Shown here: positions 16,659 through 25,361 of the stretch, piece by piece | How the letters are laid out: every line of letters starts with the position of its first letter | Numbering within the stretch: position 1 is the stretch's first letter | Source: Mycolicibacterium poriferae | GTDB taxonomy: Bacteria > Actinomycetota > Actinomycetes > Mycobacteriales > Mycobacteriaceae | Direction: 5' to 3' | DNA length: 64,000 nucleotides | NCBI RefSeq assembly: GCF_010728325.1 | Contig: NZ_AP022570.1 | Location: 5,270,001 to 5,334,000 of the forward strand | Translations under genes and position numbers: made by a program | Notes under the pieces: generated by a model | What the model saw: the letters and a program-made list of their open reading frames with translations, nothing else | Told to the model about the DNA's origin: nothing | Databases searched by the model: none

Positions 16659-16706
16659 CGAACACCCTCCAAATTTCAGGGTGTTGCTTCGACCGGTTGA
16701 ACCTAG

Positions 16707-17957
16707 TTAGTACCGGCCGAACGCCAAACACACATTGTGGCCACCGAAGCCGAACGAATTGCTCAGCGCATAGCGGTAGTTGCCCGGGCGCGGCGAACCG
16801 GCGACGACGTCCAGGTGCACGTCGGGGTCGAGGTTCTTCAGGTTGCGTGTCGCCGGCACCACCCCGTGCCGCAGCGCCTGCAGCGTCAGCACCGCCTCCA
16901 CCGCACCGACCGCGCCTACGGAATGCCCGAGGGCGGCCTTGGGCGCGAACACTGCCGGGCGATGCTCGCCCATCGCGTTGTTGATCGCCACCGACTCGGC
17001 CACGTCCCCGACCGTGGTCCCGGTCGCATGGGCGTTGACGTGATCGATGTCGCTGGGCTGCAGACCGGCCAGCTGCATCGCCCGGGTCATCGCGAACCCG
17101 GCCCGTCTGCCGTTGGGATCGGGGGCCACCATGTGGAACCCATCGGACGTCACACTCGCCCCCATCAGGCGGCCCAGGATCCGGGCTCCGCGGGCCTTGG
17201 CGTGCTCCTCGGTCTCGATGACCATCAGCGCGCCGCCCTCGCCGAAGACGAAACCGTCGCGGTCCCGGTCGAACGGCCGGCAGGCACCCGCGGGATCCTC
17301 GTTGTTGCGCGACAGCACGATCCGCATCTTGGCGAATCCGGCGATCGACACCGCTTCGATTCGCGACTCCACGCCGCCGCAGATCGCGATGTCGGCCTCA
17401 CCGAGCACGATCTGGCGCCAAGCCGCCGCGACGCCCTCGGACCCCGACGCGCACGCCGACACCGGCGTGAAGACGCCGGCCCCCGCGTGCCGTTCCACCG
17501 CGACCGCGGTGGAGGGGCCGCTGGGCACATACATCGGCACCGTGTCGGGCGCCACCGCCTCGACACCGCCGGCGCGCAGGTCGTCGTAGGCGAACACGAG
17601 GCGCTCGACCCCGCCGGCGCCGGTGCCGATCGACACCGCCAGCCGACGGGTGTCGACCTCGGGTTCTCCGGCGTCGCGCCAGACCCTCCGCGACAACACC
17701 ATGGCCATCCGTTGCACATAGGACAGGTGTTCGACCTCGTGCTCGGATAACTGGTCGTCGAACGTCTCCAACAGATGTCCGCCGATCCGAACGGGCAGGT
17801 CGTAGCGCGTGATGGACTCGTCCTCGAGCAGCCGGATCCCGCTTCGGCCGTCCAGCAGCGCCTGCCAGGTCGTGTCGACGTCGGTGCCCAGCGCAGTCGT
17901 CATCGCGACGCCGGTGACCACGACGTCGGGCAGCTTCCGTTTTGTCGCATTCGTCAT
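16707..17957 (-). CDS. Beta-ketoacyl-ACP synthase (KasA/KasB/FabF type)
   Basis: The 416-residue condensing enzyme has the Cys-His-His triad: Cys169 in VSACASGSEG, His310 in NAHATGT and His345 in ALGHSVGAVG, with Lys340 in APKAALGH and the C-terminal NSFGFGGHN motif. It elongates acyl chains by decarboxylative condensation with malonyl-ACP, in fatty or mycolic acid synthesis or a polyketide-like pathway. Sequence is KasB-like, but the setting (BKACE, SnoaL-like, glyoxalase) is not the kas operon, so this is an extra paralogue. The IS30 element lies just after its TAA; upstream is a GGGGGTGA ribosome-binding stretch. A fragment of the same 3' end exists at 12336-12392. Confidence 0.9.
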   Translation of the reverse strand: MTNATKRKLPDVVVTGVAMTTALGTDVDTTWQALLDGRSGIRLLEDESITRYDLPVRIGGHLLETFDDQLSEHEVEHLSYVQRMAMVLSRRVWRDAGEPEVDTRRLAVSIGTGAGGVERLVFAYDDLRAGGVEAVAPDTVPMYVPSGPSTAVAVERHAGAGVFTPVSACASGSEGVAAAWRQIVLGEADIAICGGVESRIEAVSIAGFAKMRIVLSRNNEDPAGACRPFDRDRDGFVFGEGGALMVIETEEHAKARGARILGRLMGASVTSDGFHMVAPDPNGRRAGFAMTRAMQLAGLQPSDIDHVNAHATGTTVGDVAESVAINNAMGEHRPAVFAPKAALGHSVGAVGAVEAVLTLQALRHGVVPATRNLKNLDPDVHLDVVAGSPRPGNYRYALSNSFGFGGHNVCLAFGRY

Positions 17958-18086
17958 GACTTCGTCACCCCCTGCCTATCTTGGCGCAGGGGCTACCCGC
18001 CACGTCAAGCCTTACTCATCCGTCAACGAGCGACCTCATCAGTCCTCATTCGTCAACGAGGCATTATCGAGCGTAGGCGACCCATG

Positions 18087-18872
18087 TCATCTGTCGGCGA
18101 GCGAAGTCAGGTTGAACCCGGCGCCGGTCGGATCGGCCACGGCCGCCAACCGCCCGTACGGGGTGTCTTCCGCAGCGCGCAGAACGCTGCCACCCCGCTC
18201 GACGATCAGGTCGACGGTCTTGTCGACGTCGTCGGCGCCGAGGAACACCGTCCACGTCGATGTGGTTTGCTCGGGCAGCACCGATCCATCCATCACACCA
18301 AGCAGCGCGTCACCGTCGAACAGGGCGGTGCTGTAGCGGAATTCGTCGGTGTCAGAGACGGTCTCGGTCTGCCAGCCGAACACATCGCGGTAGAACTTCA
18401 GTGCCGCGCCGTAGTCGCGGGCGGTCAGCTGATGGTAAGCGGGCGCGCCGGCTTCTCCGACCACCTCGAAACCACGGTGCCCGCCGGGTTGCCACAGCCC
18501 GACCACCGCACCGGCGGGATCGACGAACACCGACATCCAGCCCTTGTCCTTGATCTCCATCGGCTCAGCGCCGCCCTCGGCGCACAGCACCGCGCCGGCC
18601 GCCGCGGCTTGTGCGAGGGTGGCACGGATATCGGCGGTGTGCAGATAGACGGTCCAGCCGTCCGGCATGTCCCACTGCGGATCGTTGGCCATCATCCCGG
18701 CGACCGGCCGGCCATCGCACAGGGCGTTGAGATAGCCGTGGTATTCGGGACCGTAGGACTCGAACGTCCAGCCGAAGACGGCGCCGTAGAACTCCTGCGC
18801 GGCGTCCAGGTCGGAGGTGGTGAGGTCGATCCAGATCGGTGCGCCGAGCGGGGCGGATTCGCGGACGGGCAT
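18087..18872 (-). CDS. Two-domain VOC/glyoxalase-fold protein (Rv0911-like)
   Basis: The 261-residue protein has two glyoxalase-type repeats: APIWIDLTTSDLDAAQEFYGAVFGWTFESYG near the N-terminus and PAYHQLTARDYGAALKFYRDVFGWQTETV in the second half, each ending in a VDPAG/ADPTG motif. It resembles the CFP32/Rv0911 group. Metal ligands of true glyoxalase I are not obvious, so binding rather than catalysis is possible. The ATG at 18872 has GAGGAG 5 nt upstream. In the remembered M. tuberculosis order this gene is next to Rv0910, whereas here about 36 kb separates the two homologues. Confidence 0.85.
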   Translation of the reverse strand: MPVRESAPLGAPIWIDLTTSDLDAAQEFYGAVFGWTFESYGPEYHGYLNALCDGRPVAGMMANDPQWDMPDGWTVYLHTADIRATLAQAAAAGAVLCAEGGAEPMEIKDKGWMSVFVDPAGAVVGLWQPGGHRGFEVVGEAGAPAYHQLTARDYGAALKFYRDVFGWQTETVSDTDEFRYSTALFDGDALLGVMDGSVLPEQTTSTWTVFLGADDVDKTVDLIVERGGSVLRAAEDTPYGRLAAVADPTGAGFNLTSLADR

Positions 18873-18952
18873 GGCAGCTCCTCGAAGGTCAGGGATCACG
18901 ACACCCGTGCTGACCGTCGCCGACCGGAAAACTCATCGACCCGTCGAAGGGT

Positions 18953-18991
18953 GGCGGCGCCCCGGGTCGCGGTTTCCGCCCCGGGGCCGCC
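18953..18991 (-). terminator. Strong GC hairpin after the twelve-gene operon
   Basis: GGCGGC at 18953-18958 pairs with GCCGCC at 18986-18991 and the adjoining CCC/GGG extends the stem around a loop of about 20 nt. It lies just past the aldehyde dehydrogenase stop on the minus strand. There is no U-tract, as is common in mycobacterial terminators. Confidence 0.4.
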
Positions 18992-19002
18992 GCAACCGTG
19001 GG

Positions 19003-20427
19003 CTACGCCGGCGCGTAACCCAGCGTGGCTTTCGTCTCCAGATACTCGTCGAAGCCGAAGCTGCTCCACTCGCGGCCGTTTCCGCTGCGTTTGTAGCCAC
19101 CGAAGGGGGCGTTCAGGTCGAAGCCGTGGTTGATCGCGACCGAACCGGCACGGATGCGCCGCGCCACCGCTCGGGCCGCGTCCAGATCAGCTCCCGAGAC
19201 GTAGCCGGCAAGGCCGTACTCGGTGTCGTTGGCGATCTCGACGGCCTGGTCGAGATCGTCGTAGCCGAGAATGCACAGCACCGGCCCGAAGATCTCCTCG
19301 CGCGCGATCGTCATGTCGTTGCTGACATCGGCGAACACCGTCGGTTTGACGTAGTAGCCGGTCTCCAGGCCCTCCGGCCGGCCGGTGCCCCCGGCCACGA
19401 CCGTGGCGCCGTCGTCGATGCCCTTCTGGAGCAACCCCTGGATCTTCTCGAACTGCGCCTGCGACGCCACGGGACCGATTGCCTTCTTGTCTGAGGGGTC
19501 GCCGACCTTGACGCCCTCGATGACGGCGCGGGCGATCTTCTTGGCCTCCTCCATGCGCGAGTTGGGCACCAGCATCCGCGAGGGCGCGTTGCAGCTCTGT
19601 CCGCTGTTGAGCATCATCGTGGCGACCCCGGCGGTCACGCTGTCGGCGAAGGCGTCGTCGTCGAGCACGATGTTGGGGCTCTTGCCGCCCAGCTCCTGCG
19701 TGACCCGTTTGACGGTGGGCGCAGCGTTGCGGGCGACCTCCACCCCGGCTCGGGTCGATCCGGTGAACGACACCATGTCGACGTCGGGGTGGCTGGACAG
19801 CGCCACGCCCACACCCGGCCCGTCGCCGTAGACCAGGTTGTAGACCCCGGCGGGAACGCCTGCGGCGTCAATGATCTCGGTGAAGATCTGCGCCGAGTAC
19901 GGGGCGACCTCCGACGGCTTGAGCACCATCGTGCACCCGGTCGCCAACGCCGGGAACACCTTGCACGCGATCTGGTTGATCGGCCAGTTCCACGGCGTGA
20001 TCAGTCCGCAGACCCCGATCGGCTCCTTGACCACCAGCGTGTTGCCGAGCTGCTCTTCGAACGAGAAGTTCTTCAGGACGTCGATGGCGGTCATGAGGTG
20101 ACCGGCTCCCATCGCCACCTGAGGTCCGGCCGCCAGCGACGGCGGAGCGCCCATCTCCTCGCTCACCGCGTCCGCCAGGTCGCCCGACCGTTTCTGATAC
20201 TCGGCCTGGATCGCCTGCAGCACATCGAGGCGCTCCTCGCGGGTGCTCTGCGACCACGAGGCGAACGCCCTGCGGGCCGCCTGCACCGCGACGTCGACGT
20301 CGGCGGCCGAGCCGATCGCGATGACGCCGGAGACCTGCTCGGTGGTCGGGTTGTCGACCTCGAGGGTGTTGGGCCGCACCGGATCGACCCAGGTGCCGTC
20401 GATGTAGAACTTCAGGTATTCGCGCAT
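19003..20427 (-). CDS. NAD(P)-dependent aldehyde dehydrogenase
   Basis: The 474-residue protein is a full-length ALDH: ITPWNWP and KPSEVAPYSAQ in the cofactor domain, FTGSTRAG, catalytic Glu245 in QELGGKSP, nucleophile Cys279 in NSGQSCNAPSR, and EEIFGPVLCILGYD. It oxidises an aldehyde to an acid in the cytoplasm. It is the last gene of the leftward operon, 27 bp after the TPP-dependent enzyme, so it probably oxidises an aldehyde released by that lyase or by lactone opening. No tag for a particular substrate is visible. Confidence 0.92.
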   Translation of the reverse strand: MREYLKFYIDGTWVDPVRPNTLEVDNPTTEQVSGVIAIGSAADVDVAVQAARRAFASWSQSTREERLDVLQAIQAEYQKRSGDLADAVSEEMGAPPSLAAGPQVAMGAGHLMTAIDVLKNFSFEEQLGNTLVVKEPIGVCGLITPWNWPINQIACKVFPALATGCTMVLKPSEVAPYSAQIFTEIIDAAGVPAGVYNLVYGDGPGVGVALSSHPDVDMVSFTGSTRAGVEVARNAAPTVKRVTQELGGKSPNIVLDDDAFADSVTAGVATMMLNSGQSCNAPSRMLVPNSRMEEAKKIARAVIEGVKVGDPSDKKAIGPVASQAQFEKIQGLLQKGIDDGATVVAGGTGRPEGLETGYYVKPTVFADVSNDMTIAREEIFGPVLCILGYDDLDQAVEIANDTEYGLAGYVSGADLDAARAVARRIRAGSVAINHGFDLNAPFGGYKRSGNGREWSSFGFDEYLETKATLGYAPA

Positions 20428-20454
20428 GACTCCACTCTCCCTCAGTCGGAACCG

Positions 20455-22170
20455 TTACTGGGTGCCTTCTGCATACCAGGTCCGGAAGCGGTCGTATTTG
20501 GGCATCTCTTCGGAGTTCGCCTTCGGGTCGATGCAGACGTGCACGACGGCCGGCTTGCCGCTGGCGTAGGCCCGCTGGATGGCCGGACCGATCTCGTCTT
20601 CCTTCTCGACATATTCACCGTGGCAGCCGAAGCCCTCACCGATCTTGTCCATCCGGACGTCCTTGCTCCAGTGCACACCGGGCTGCGGTGACGGTTGCTC
20701 GAAGGTGCGTTTGTACACGCCCACCTCCAGTCCCCACTGATGATCCACCCCCACCACGCACACCAACGGAAGCTTCTCCCGCACCGCGGTTTCCAGCTCG
20801 GCGACGTGGAACAGGAACGCCGAGTCGCTGGTCAGCAACATGATCGGCCTGCTGCGGCCCTCGGCCACCGACGCGCCGACCGCGTAGGGCAGGCCGGTTC
20901 CGAGGTGACCGAAGTTCTGATTCCAGATCACGTCGCGCGGCTTGGTCTGCGAATAGGTCCACTGGAAGATCACCGTGGCGCCCCCGTCGCGCACCATGAT
21001 GCCGTCCTCGGCGAACTCGTCGAACGCCTTGGTGGCCTCCACGACGAAGCGCGCCGGGTGTACCGGCGTGCGTCCGCTCGGCGCCTCGTCGGCGACCCGC
21101 GCCAGCTCGGCGTCGTTCGCCTTGATCAACGTGTCGAGGCTGTCGGACGGAGAACGCGGGCCGGATTTCAAGGCCTCGACGAGCTGGGGGACGACGCCGC
21201 GCAGATCACCCACCAGCGGGACGTCGATCCGGCGGTTCACACCGATGGCCGTCGGGTCCTGCTCGACCAGCACCCATTTGCGATTCGCGTCGTTGTCTGC
21301 CCAATGCTGGGTGCGCCCGTAGTGCATGGGTTCACCGAGTTCGGTACCCAACGCGACACACAGATCGGATTCCTCCACCGCCTGGTTGGCGGCCGGCGAG
21401 AACAGGTAGGGAAAGGTGCGGTCCTGCAGGCCGGGGATGAACGACGTTCCGCCCGAGGTCTGGATCACCGGGCAGGCCATCAACTCGGCCAGTTCCTTGA
21501 CCTGCTGCTGGGTGCGAGAGGTGTGCACCCCGTGGCCGACCAACAGCACGGGGCTCTTGGCCGCCCGGATCAGCTCCGCCGCCTCGGCGACCTCGCGGGC
21601 ACCCGCGCCCTGGTTCACCAGCCGGTAGGCCGAGGGCTCGGGCGCCTTCCCGAGATCGAGCTCTTCCAGGATGACGTGCGACGGGAACTCGACGTACGAC
21701 GGGCCGGGGGTACCGGACATCGACCTGCGAATCGCCTCGTGGATGATCTCGTCGGTCTGGTCGGCGTACTCGATGGAGCTGCTGTACTTGACCGACGGCG
21801 CGAACAGGCCTTCCTGCTGCACGAACTGGATTCGGCCCCGGCGGACCCGGCGTTCGGTGACGCGGGCCCGCTGCCCGCCGAGGAAGATCACCGGCGAGTT
21901 CTCCACCAACGCGCACATCATGGCCCCGGCGATGTTGGCCACACCCGGTCCCAGAGTCCCGATGCACAGACCCGGCCTGCCCGTCATCCGGGAGGCCGCT
22001 TCGGCCATGAACCCGGCACTGAGCTCGTGGTGCGGCGCGACCACGGACCAGCCACGCGCATGCGCCTCGGAGAACATGTGCACGAAGTTCGGGTCAGGAA
22101 TGCCGAACAGCGTGTTCACGCCCTCTGCCTCGAAGAGGTCGAGAATGCGTTTGTAGACAGGTACACCCAT
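20455..22170 (-). CDS. Thiamine diphosphate-dependent enzyme, acetolactate synthase-like
   Basis: The 571-residue protein has the three domains of the POX/acetolactate synthase superfamily: an N-terminal PYR domain with catalytic Glu49 (PHHELSAGFMAEA) and GTLGPGVANIAGAM, a central Rossmann-like domain (AKSPVLLVGHGVH), and a C-terminal PP domain. The usual GDGxF...NN Mg/ThDP signature is changed to SDSAFLFHVAELETA...VGVDHQW; the Asp is kept but the Gly residues and the Asn pair are not. This points to a divergent decarboxylase or carboligase, or a 2-hydroxyacyl-CoA lyase, rather than biosynthetic IlvB. AGGAA lies 6 nt before the chosen ATG; an ATG two codons upstream touches it. Confidence 0.8.
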   Translation of the reverse strand: MGVPVYKRILDLFEAEGVNTLFGIPDPNFVHMFSEAHARGWSVVAPHHELSAGFMAEAASRMTGRPGLCIGTLGPGVANIAGAMMCALVENSPVIFLGGQRARVTERRVRRGRIQFVQQEGLFAPSVKYSSSIEYADQTDEIIHEAIRRSMSGTPGPSYVEFPSHVILEELDLGKAPEPSAYRLVNQGAGAREVAEAAELIRAAKSPVLLVGHGVHTSRTQQQVKELAELMACPVIQTSGGTSFIPGLQDRTFPYLFSPAANQAVEESDLCVALGTELGEPMHYGRTQHWADNDANRKWVLVEQDPTAIGVNRRIDVPLVGDLRGVVPQLVEALKSGPRSPSDSLDTLIKANDAELARVADEAPSGRTPVHPARFVVEATKAFDEFAEDGIMVRDGGATVIFQWTYSQTKPRDVIWNQNFGHLGTGLPYAVGASVAEGRSRPIMLLTSDSAFLFHVAELETAVREKLPLVCVVGVDHQWGLEVGVYKRTFEQPSPQPGVHWSKDVRMDKIGEGFGCHGEYVEKEDEIGPAIQRAYASGKPAVVHVCIDPKANSEEMPKYDRFRTWYAEGTQ

Positions 22171-22183
22171 CGTCATTTCCTTT

Positions 22184-23191
22184 TCATCGGGTCGAATAGC
22201 GCTTCGCGAGCTTCTTGCGGTGCGCGGCAGGAGAACCGAACAGCGAACGGTTCAGCGCGGCGCGTTTGAGGAAGGCGTGGATGCCGCTTTCCCAGGTGTA
22301 GCCGATGCCGCCGTGCAGCTGCATCGCCTTGCCGGCCACGGCGACGGCCGTGGACGTGGCATGCGCCTTGGCCATGGCCGCCGCGATCTCGGTGTCCCCG
22401 CCGGCGGCCACCAGCGCCACCGCGTCGGCGACGAGCCGACGGGACACCTCGATGTCGACGAGCATGTCGGCGCAGGCGTGTTTGACGGCCTGGAACGAGC
22501 CGATGGGGCGCCCGAACTGATGGCGCACCCGCACGTAATCGACCGTGGCGGTGAGCATCCGCTCGGCGATGCCGAGGCTGTCGCATGCGATCGCGACGGC
22601 GGCGCGGTCCAGCAGCACGGCGGCCGCTCGATCGTCGGCGAAGCCCAGCACGGTGGCCACCGGAGCGGAGTCGGCCGTGACGGTGGCCAGGCGCCGCGTC
22701 TCGTCGAGTACCGGTTGCGCCGCGACGGTCAGCTCCCCGCTGGGCACGACGGCCAGACCGGCGCCGGTGGCGCTGCCGATGAGGACGAGCAGGTGGTCGG
22801 CGCCGACGGCATCCGGGACGAACTCGGCATGTCCCGACAGTCGGGTGCCGTCCAGCGCGAACTCGCCGAAGACCACCGCCATCCGCTGCTCGCCCCGGGC
22901 CACCTGGCCGAGCAGAGCCTCGCTGTCGGGTCCTGCCGCAGCCGCCAACGCGCCGACCGTCAGCACCCCGTTACCGAGGTAGCCCGTGGCACCGGCGGCG
23001 CGGCCGATCTGGTCGAGCAGTATCGCGGTCTCGGCGAAGGAGGCCCCGGCGCCGCCGAGGCCTTCGGGTACCTCGATGCCGACCCAGCCTGCGTCGACCA
23101 GCTCCTGCCACCCCGGCTCGCGGTCCTTGGCGAGCAGGTCGCCGGCCACCGCGCGTAGCTCGTCATGGAATTCGGTGAAGTCGTCTGCCAT
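22184..23191 (-). CDS. Acyl-CoA dehydrogenase, short subunit (FadE-like, pair 1)
   Basis: The 335-residue protein is shorter than a normal acyl-CoA dehydrogenase (about 380-400). It keeps the C-terminal helical features RVRHQFGRPIGSFQAVKHACADM and AMQLHGGIGYTWESGIHAFLKRA but lacks the FSEPEAGSD FAD motif of its neighbour. This long/short pattern is that of the heterotetrameric steroid dehydrogenases of mycobacteria (ChsE1-ChsE2 type), where the two chains share FAD. Its ATG overlaps the stop of the long subunit by 4 bp. It would introduce an alpha,beta double bond into a bulky acyl-CoA. Confidence 0.85.
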   Translation of the reverse strand: MADDFTEFHDELRAVAGDLLAKDREPGWQELVDAGWVGIEVPEGLGGAGASFAETAILLDQIGRAAGATGYLGNGVLTVGALAAAAGPDSEALLGQVARGEQRMAVVFGEFALDGTRLSGHAEFVPDAVGADHLLVLIGSATGAGLAVVPSGELTVAAQPVLDETRRLATVTADSAPVATVLGFADDRAAAVLLDRAAVAIACDSLGIAERMLTATVDYVRVRHQFGRPIGSFQAVKHACADMLVDIEVSRRLVADAVALVAAGGDTEIAAAMAKAHATSTAVAVAGKAMQLHGGIGYTWESGIHAFLKRAALNRSLFGSPAAHRKKLAKRYSTR

Positions 23192-24447
23192 CACGCCACA
23201 CTCGGCTCCCGCGGCAAACCCAGACCGCGTTCGGCGATGATGCTGCGCTGGATCTCGCTGGCTCCACCCGGAATCGTCCACTCCCACGAACCGACGAAAT
23301 CCAGTACCCAGGAGCCGGATTCCCATCCGCTGGACATCGGCTTGGTCAACGCGGTGTGTGCGTGTGGACCGCTGATCTCGACGGCGAAATCGGTGAGACG
23401 CTGCAGCAGCTCGCTGTAATACAGCTTGACGATCGACGCGTCAGCCGGTCCTCCGGCGGCGCCTTCGACCACGCGCCGGCACATCCCGCGCAGACCCGTG
23501 ATCTCGATCTCGAACTGCGCCAGCCGGTCTGCGACGACCGGGTCGTCGACGGGCGCGGTCTCCACCAGCCGGCGGAACCCGGCGTGGGCGAGACGCTCGG
23601 CCAGTTCCAGCATCGTCATCCCCCGTTCGGCGCCCAGCGTCGCCTGCGCCACCTGCCAGCCCGCGTTCTCCGCACCGATCAGGTTGTCGGCCGGGATCAC
23701 GACGTCGTCGAGGAAGATCTCACAGAAGTGGGAGTCGCCGACCGCGTTGCGGATGGGCCGCACGTCGACGCCCGGTGCCGACATGTCCATCAGGAGGTAC
23801 GAGATCCCCTTCCGTTTCGGGGCGTCGGGGTCGGTGCGGGCCAGCAGCAGGCACCAGTCGGCGTGCCGAGCGCCGCTGGCCCAGAGCTTCTGGCCGTTGA
23901 CGACGAAGCTGTCGCCGGTGCGGCGCGCGGTGGTGCGCAGCGAGGCGAGGTCGGATCCGGCTTCGGGCTCGGAGAAACCCTGGACCCAGATCTCCCCGTC
24001 GAGGATCGCCGGCAGATGCCGCCGACGCTGCTTCTCGGTGCCCGCCACCAGCAGCGTCGAAGCCGCGTGATGGATGCCGACGAACGCCAGCACCAGCCGC
24101 GGGGCATCGTGTGCCGCAAGTTCCTGGTAGAGCACCACCTGGTTCTCGACCGACATCACCGGATCGCCTCCTCGCGTGGGCGGCCCGCCGGCCCACTCCG
24201 CAGGCCAGTGCGGCACCGCGTACCCGGCACTGTGCAGTTCGGCGAACCACGCCTTCTGGAACCGGACGAATTCCGCTTCGTCGACCCCGGATTGGGTCAC
24301 CCGCCAGTCGCGCGGGATGTGTTCGCGGCACCACTGGCGGACCTCGCGCCGAAACCGGGCTTGTTGTGGGGAATCCGACGGATTGTGGTGCATTTCTTCA
24401 GCTTCGGCTGGTTCGGCTTCGGCTGGTTCGGCTTCGGCTGGGTTCAT
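23191..24447 (-). CDS. Acyl-CoA dehydrogenase, long subunit (FadE-like, pair 1)
   Basis: The 418-residue protein has the full FAD/acyl-CoA site, with WVQGFSEPEAGSDLASLRT, FVVNGQKLWASGARHADWCLLLART, and the C-terminal WTIPGGASEIQRSIIAERGLGLPRE. Residues 2-17 form three PAEAE repeats, an odd acidic N-terminal tail encoded by a 15-bp tandem repeat. The ATG at 24447 overlaps the stop of the preceding dehydrogenase by 4 bp and the end overlaps the short subunit by 3 bp, so all are translated as a block. It probably forms an alpha2-beta2 complex with the short subunit. Confidence 0.9.
   Translation of the reverse strand: MNPAEAEPAEAEPAEAEEMHHNPSDSPQQARFRREVRQWCREHIPRDWRVTQSGVDEAEFVRFQKAWFAELHSAGYAVPHWPAEWAGGPPTRGGDPVMSVENQVVLYQELAAHDAPRLVLAFVGIHHAASTLLVAGTEKQRRRHLPAILDGEIWVQGFSEPEAGSDLASLRTTARRTGDSFVVNGQKLWASGARHADWCLLLARTDPDAPKRKGISYLLMDMSAPGVDVRPIRNAVGDSHFCEIFLDDVVIPADNLIGAENAGWQVAQATLGAERGMTMLELAERLAHAGFRRLVETAPVDDPVVADRLAQFEIEITGLRGMCRRVVEGAAGGPADASIVKLYYSELLQRLTDFAVEISGPHAHTALTKPMSSGWESGSWVLDFVGSWEWTIPGGASEIQRSIIAERGLGLPREPSVA
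24401..24445 (-). repeat. 15-bp tandem repeat x3 coding PAEAE repeats
   Basis: Units GCTTCGGCTGGTTCG at 24401-24415 and 24416-24430 are identical, and 24431-24445 differs at the end. They encode (PAEAE)3 at the start of the long dehydrogenase, so copy-number change would alter the protein by 5 residues without a frameshift. Confidence 0.9.
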
Positions 24448-25361
24448 GCGAACAACCCCGCCAATCCTCGGCGGCCGGCGACGTTGGCCAGCTCCTCGCG
24501 CGTCGCCGAGAGCCCGAACGGCAGCCGCCGCAGCGGTTGGCTGTGCCGCGACAGCCACGACAGCGTCGTCTCGTCGCAGAACCCCACCGCGCCGTGCAGC
24601 TGGTGGCACACCCGGAACACGACGTCGGCGGCTTCGATGGCCGCCAGGCGAAGCGCCAGTGCATCCGCGATGGCGTCGGGACGGTTCCCGGTGGCGCTCC
24701 ACAGCGCGTGCTTGGCCAGGATGTCCAGGCCGCTGCGCTCCACCTCGGCGTCGGTCAGCTGGAACTGCACCCCCTGGAACGACGCCAGCGGCTGGCCGAA
24801 CTGCTTGCGCAGCGTGACGTGTGCGACGGTGAGTTCGATCGCGCGGTCGAGCATGCCGAGCAACGTCCAGCACGGCAACGTCAGGGCAAGGGCTACGTCA
24901 CCGGAGCCCGCATCGTCGACCGACGACAGCTCCAGCTCGGTGACGAAGCCCGGCTGGATCTCACCGTGCCCGCTCACCATGGCCCGATTTCCGGCCACGT
25001 CGACCGTCGCCCACCGCAGATCGAGCCCGGCCACCGCGGCCGCGGGACGTTTCCCGCCGACGACGATCACACCGTCGGCGTCGAGGTCGGTCGGTGCGGC
25101 CAGGCGTTCGGCCAGCGGGTACGGCACAGCCCAGTATCCGGCGGCGCGGCACAGCGCCGCGGCAGCCTCGACTCCGTCGGCATCCGAACGGGGGTCGAGT
25201 TCCCAGGCGCCGAGGCCGGCGAGCACGGGTCCCACCAGGGAGTCCCTTGCACCGGGCGCTTTTTCGGCCTGCAGAACGAGCTCGTCACCGCCGGCGGCGT
25301 CGAAGGCATGCCGGGCCTGCCGACCGTATTCCAGTGCGTCATCGCTGAGTTCGAGGATCAT
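24444..25361 (-). CDS. Acyl-CoA dehydrogenase, short subunit (FadE-like, pair 2)
   Basis: The 305-residue protein is another shortened acyl-CoA dehydrogenase. It has LRKQFGQPLASFQGVQFQLTDAEVERSGL and VCHQLHGAVGFCDETTLSWLSRHSQPLRRLPFG in the C-terminal helical domain, but no FSEPEAGSD motif. With the 388-residue gene just upstream it repeats the long/short arrangement of pair 1. ATGA overlaps join it to both neighbours. The N-terminus MILELSDDALEYGRQARHAFDAAG matches FadE chains that partner a larger subunit. Substrate is probably a branched or cyclic acyl-CoA; this is inference. Confidence 0.85.
   Translation of the reverse strand: MILELSDDALEYGRQARHAFDAAGGDELVLQAEKAPGARDSLVGPVLAGLGAWELDPRSDADGVEAAAALCRAAGYWAVPYPLAERLAAPTDLDADGVIVVGGKRPAAAVAGLDLRWATVDVAGNRAMVSGHGEIQPGFVTELELSSVDDAGSGDVALALTLPCWTLLGMLDRAIELTVAHVTLRKQFGQPLASFQGVQFQLTDAEVERSGLDILAKHALWSATGNRPDAIADALALRLAAIEAADVVFRVCHQLHGAVGFCDETTLSWLSRHSQPLRRLPFGLSATREELANVAGRRGLAGLFA

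Larger units (their letters stand above)
13103..16703 (-). mobile_element. IS30-family insertion sequence, split by an IS21-family element
   Basis: Imperfect terminal inverted repeats (13103-13126 and 16680-16703, 18 of 23 bases matching, inner ends CAACACC/GGTGTTG) bound a transposase gene with an IS30 helix-turn-helix and DDE domain. Without the internal IS21 element and one target copy the element is about 1.44 kb. It sits immediately 3' of the ketoacyl synthase stop codon. Short CTAG sequences flank both ends, so the exact outer boundary is uncertain by a few bases. Confidence 0.8.

Noticed and set aside
17958..18086. Repeated TCGTCAACGAG-like words upstream of the ketoacyl synthase as a regulatory array
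   Set aside because: Only two clear copies with irregular spacing; too weak to call.
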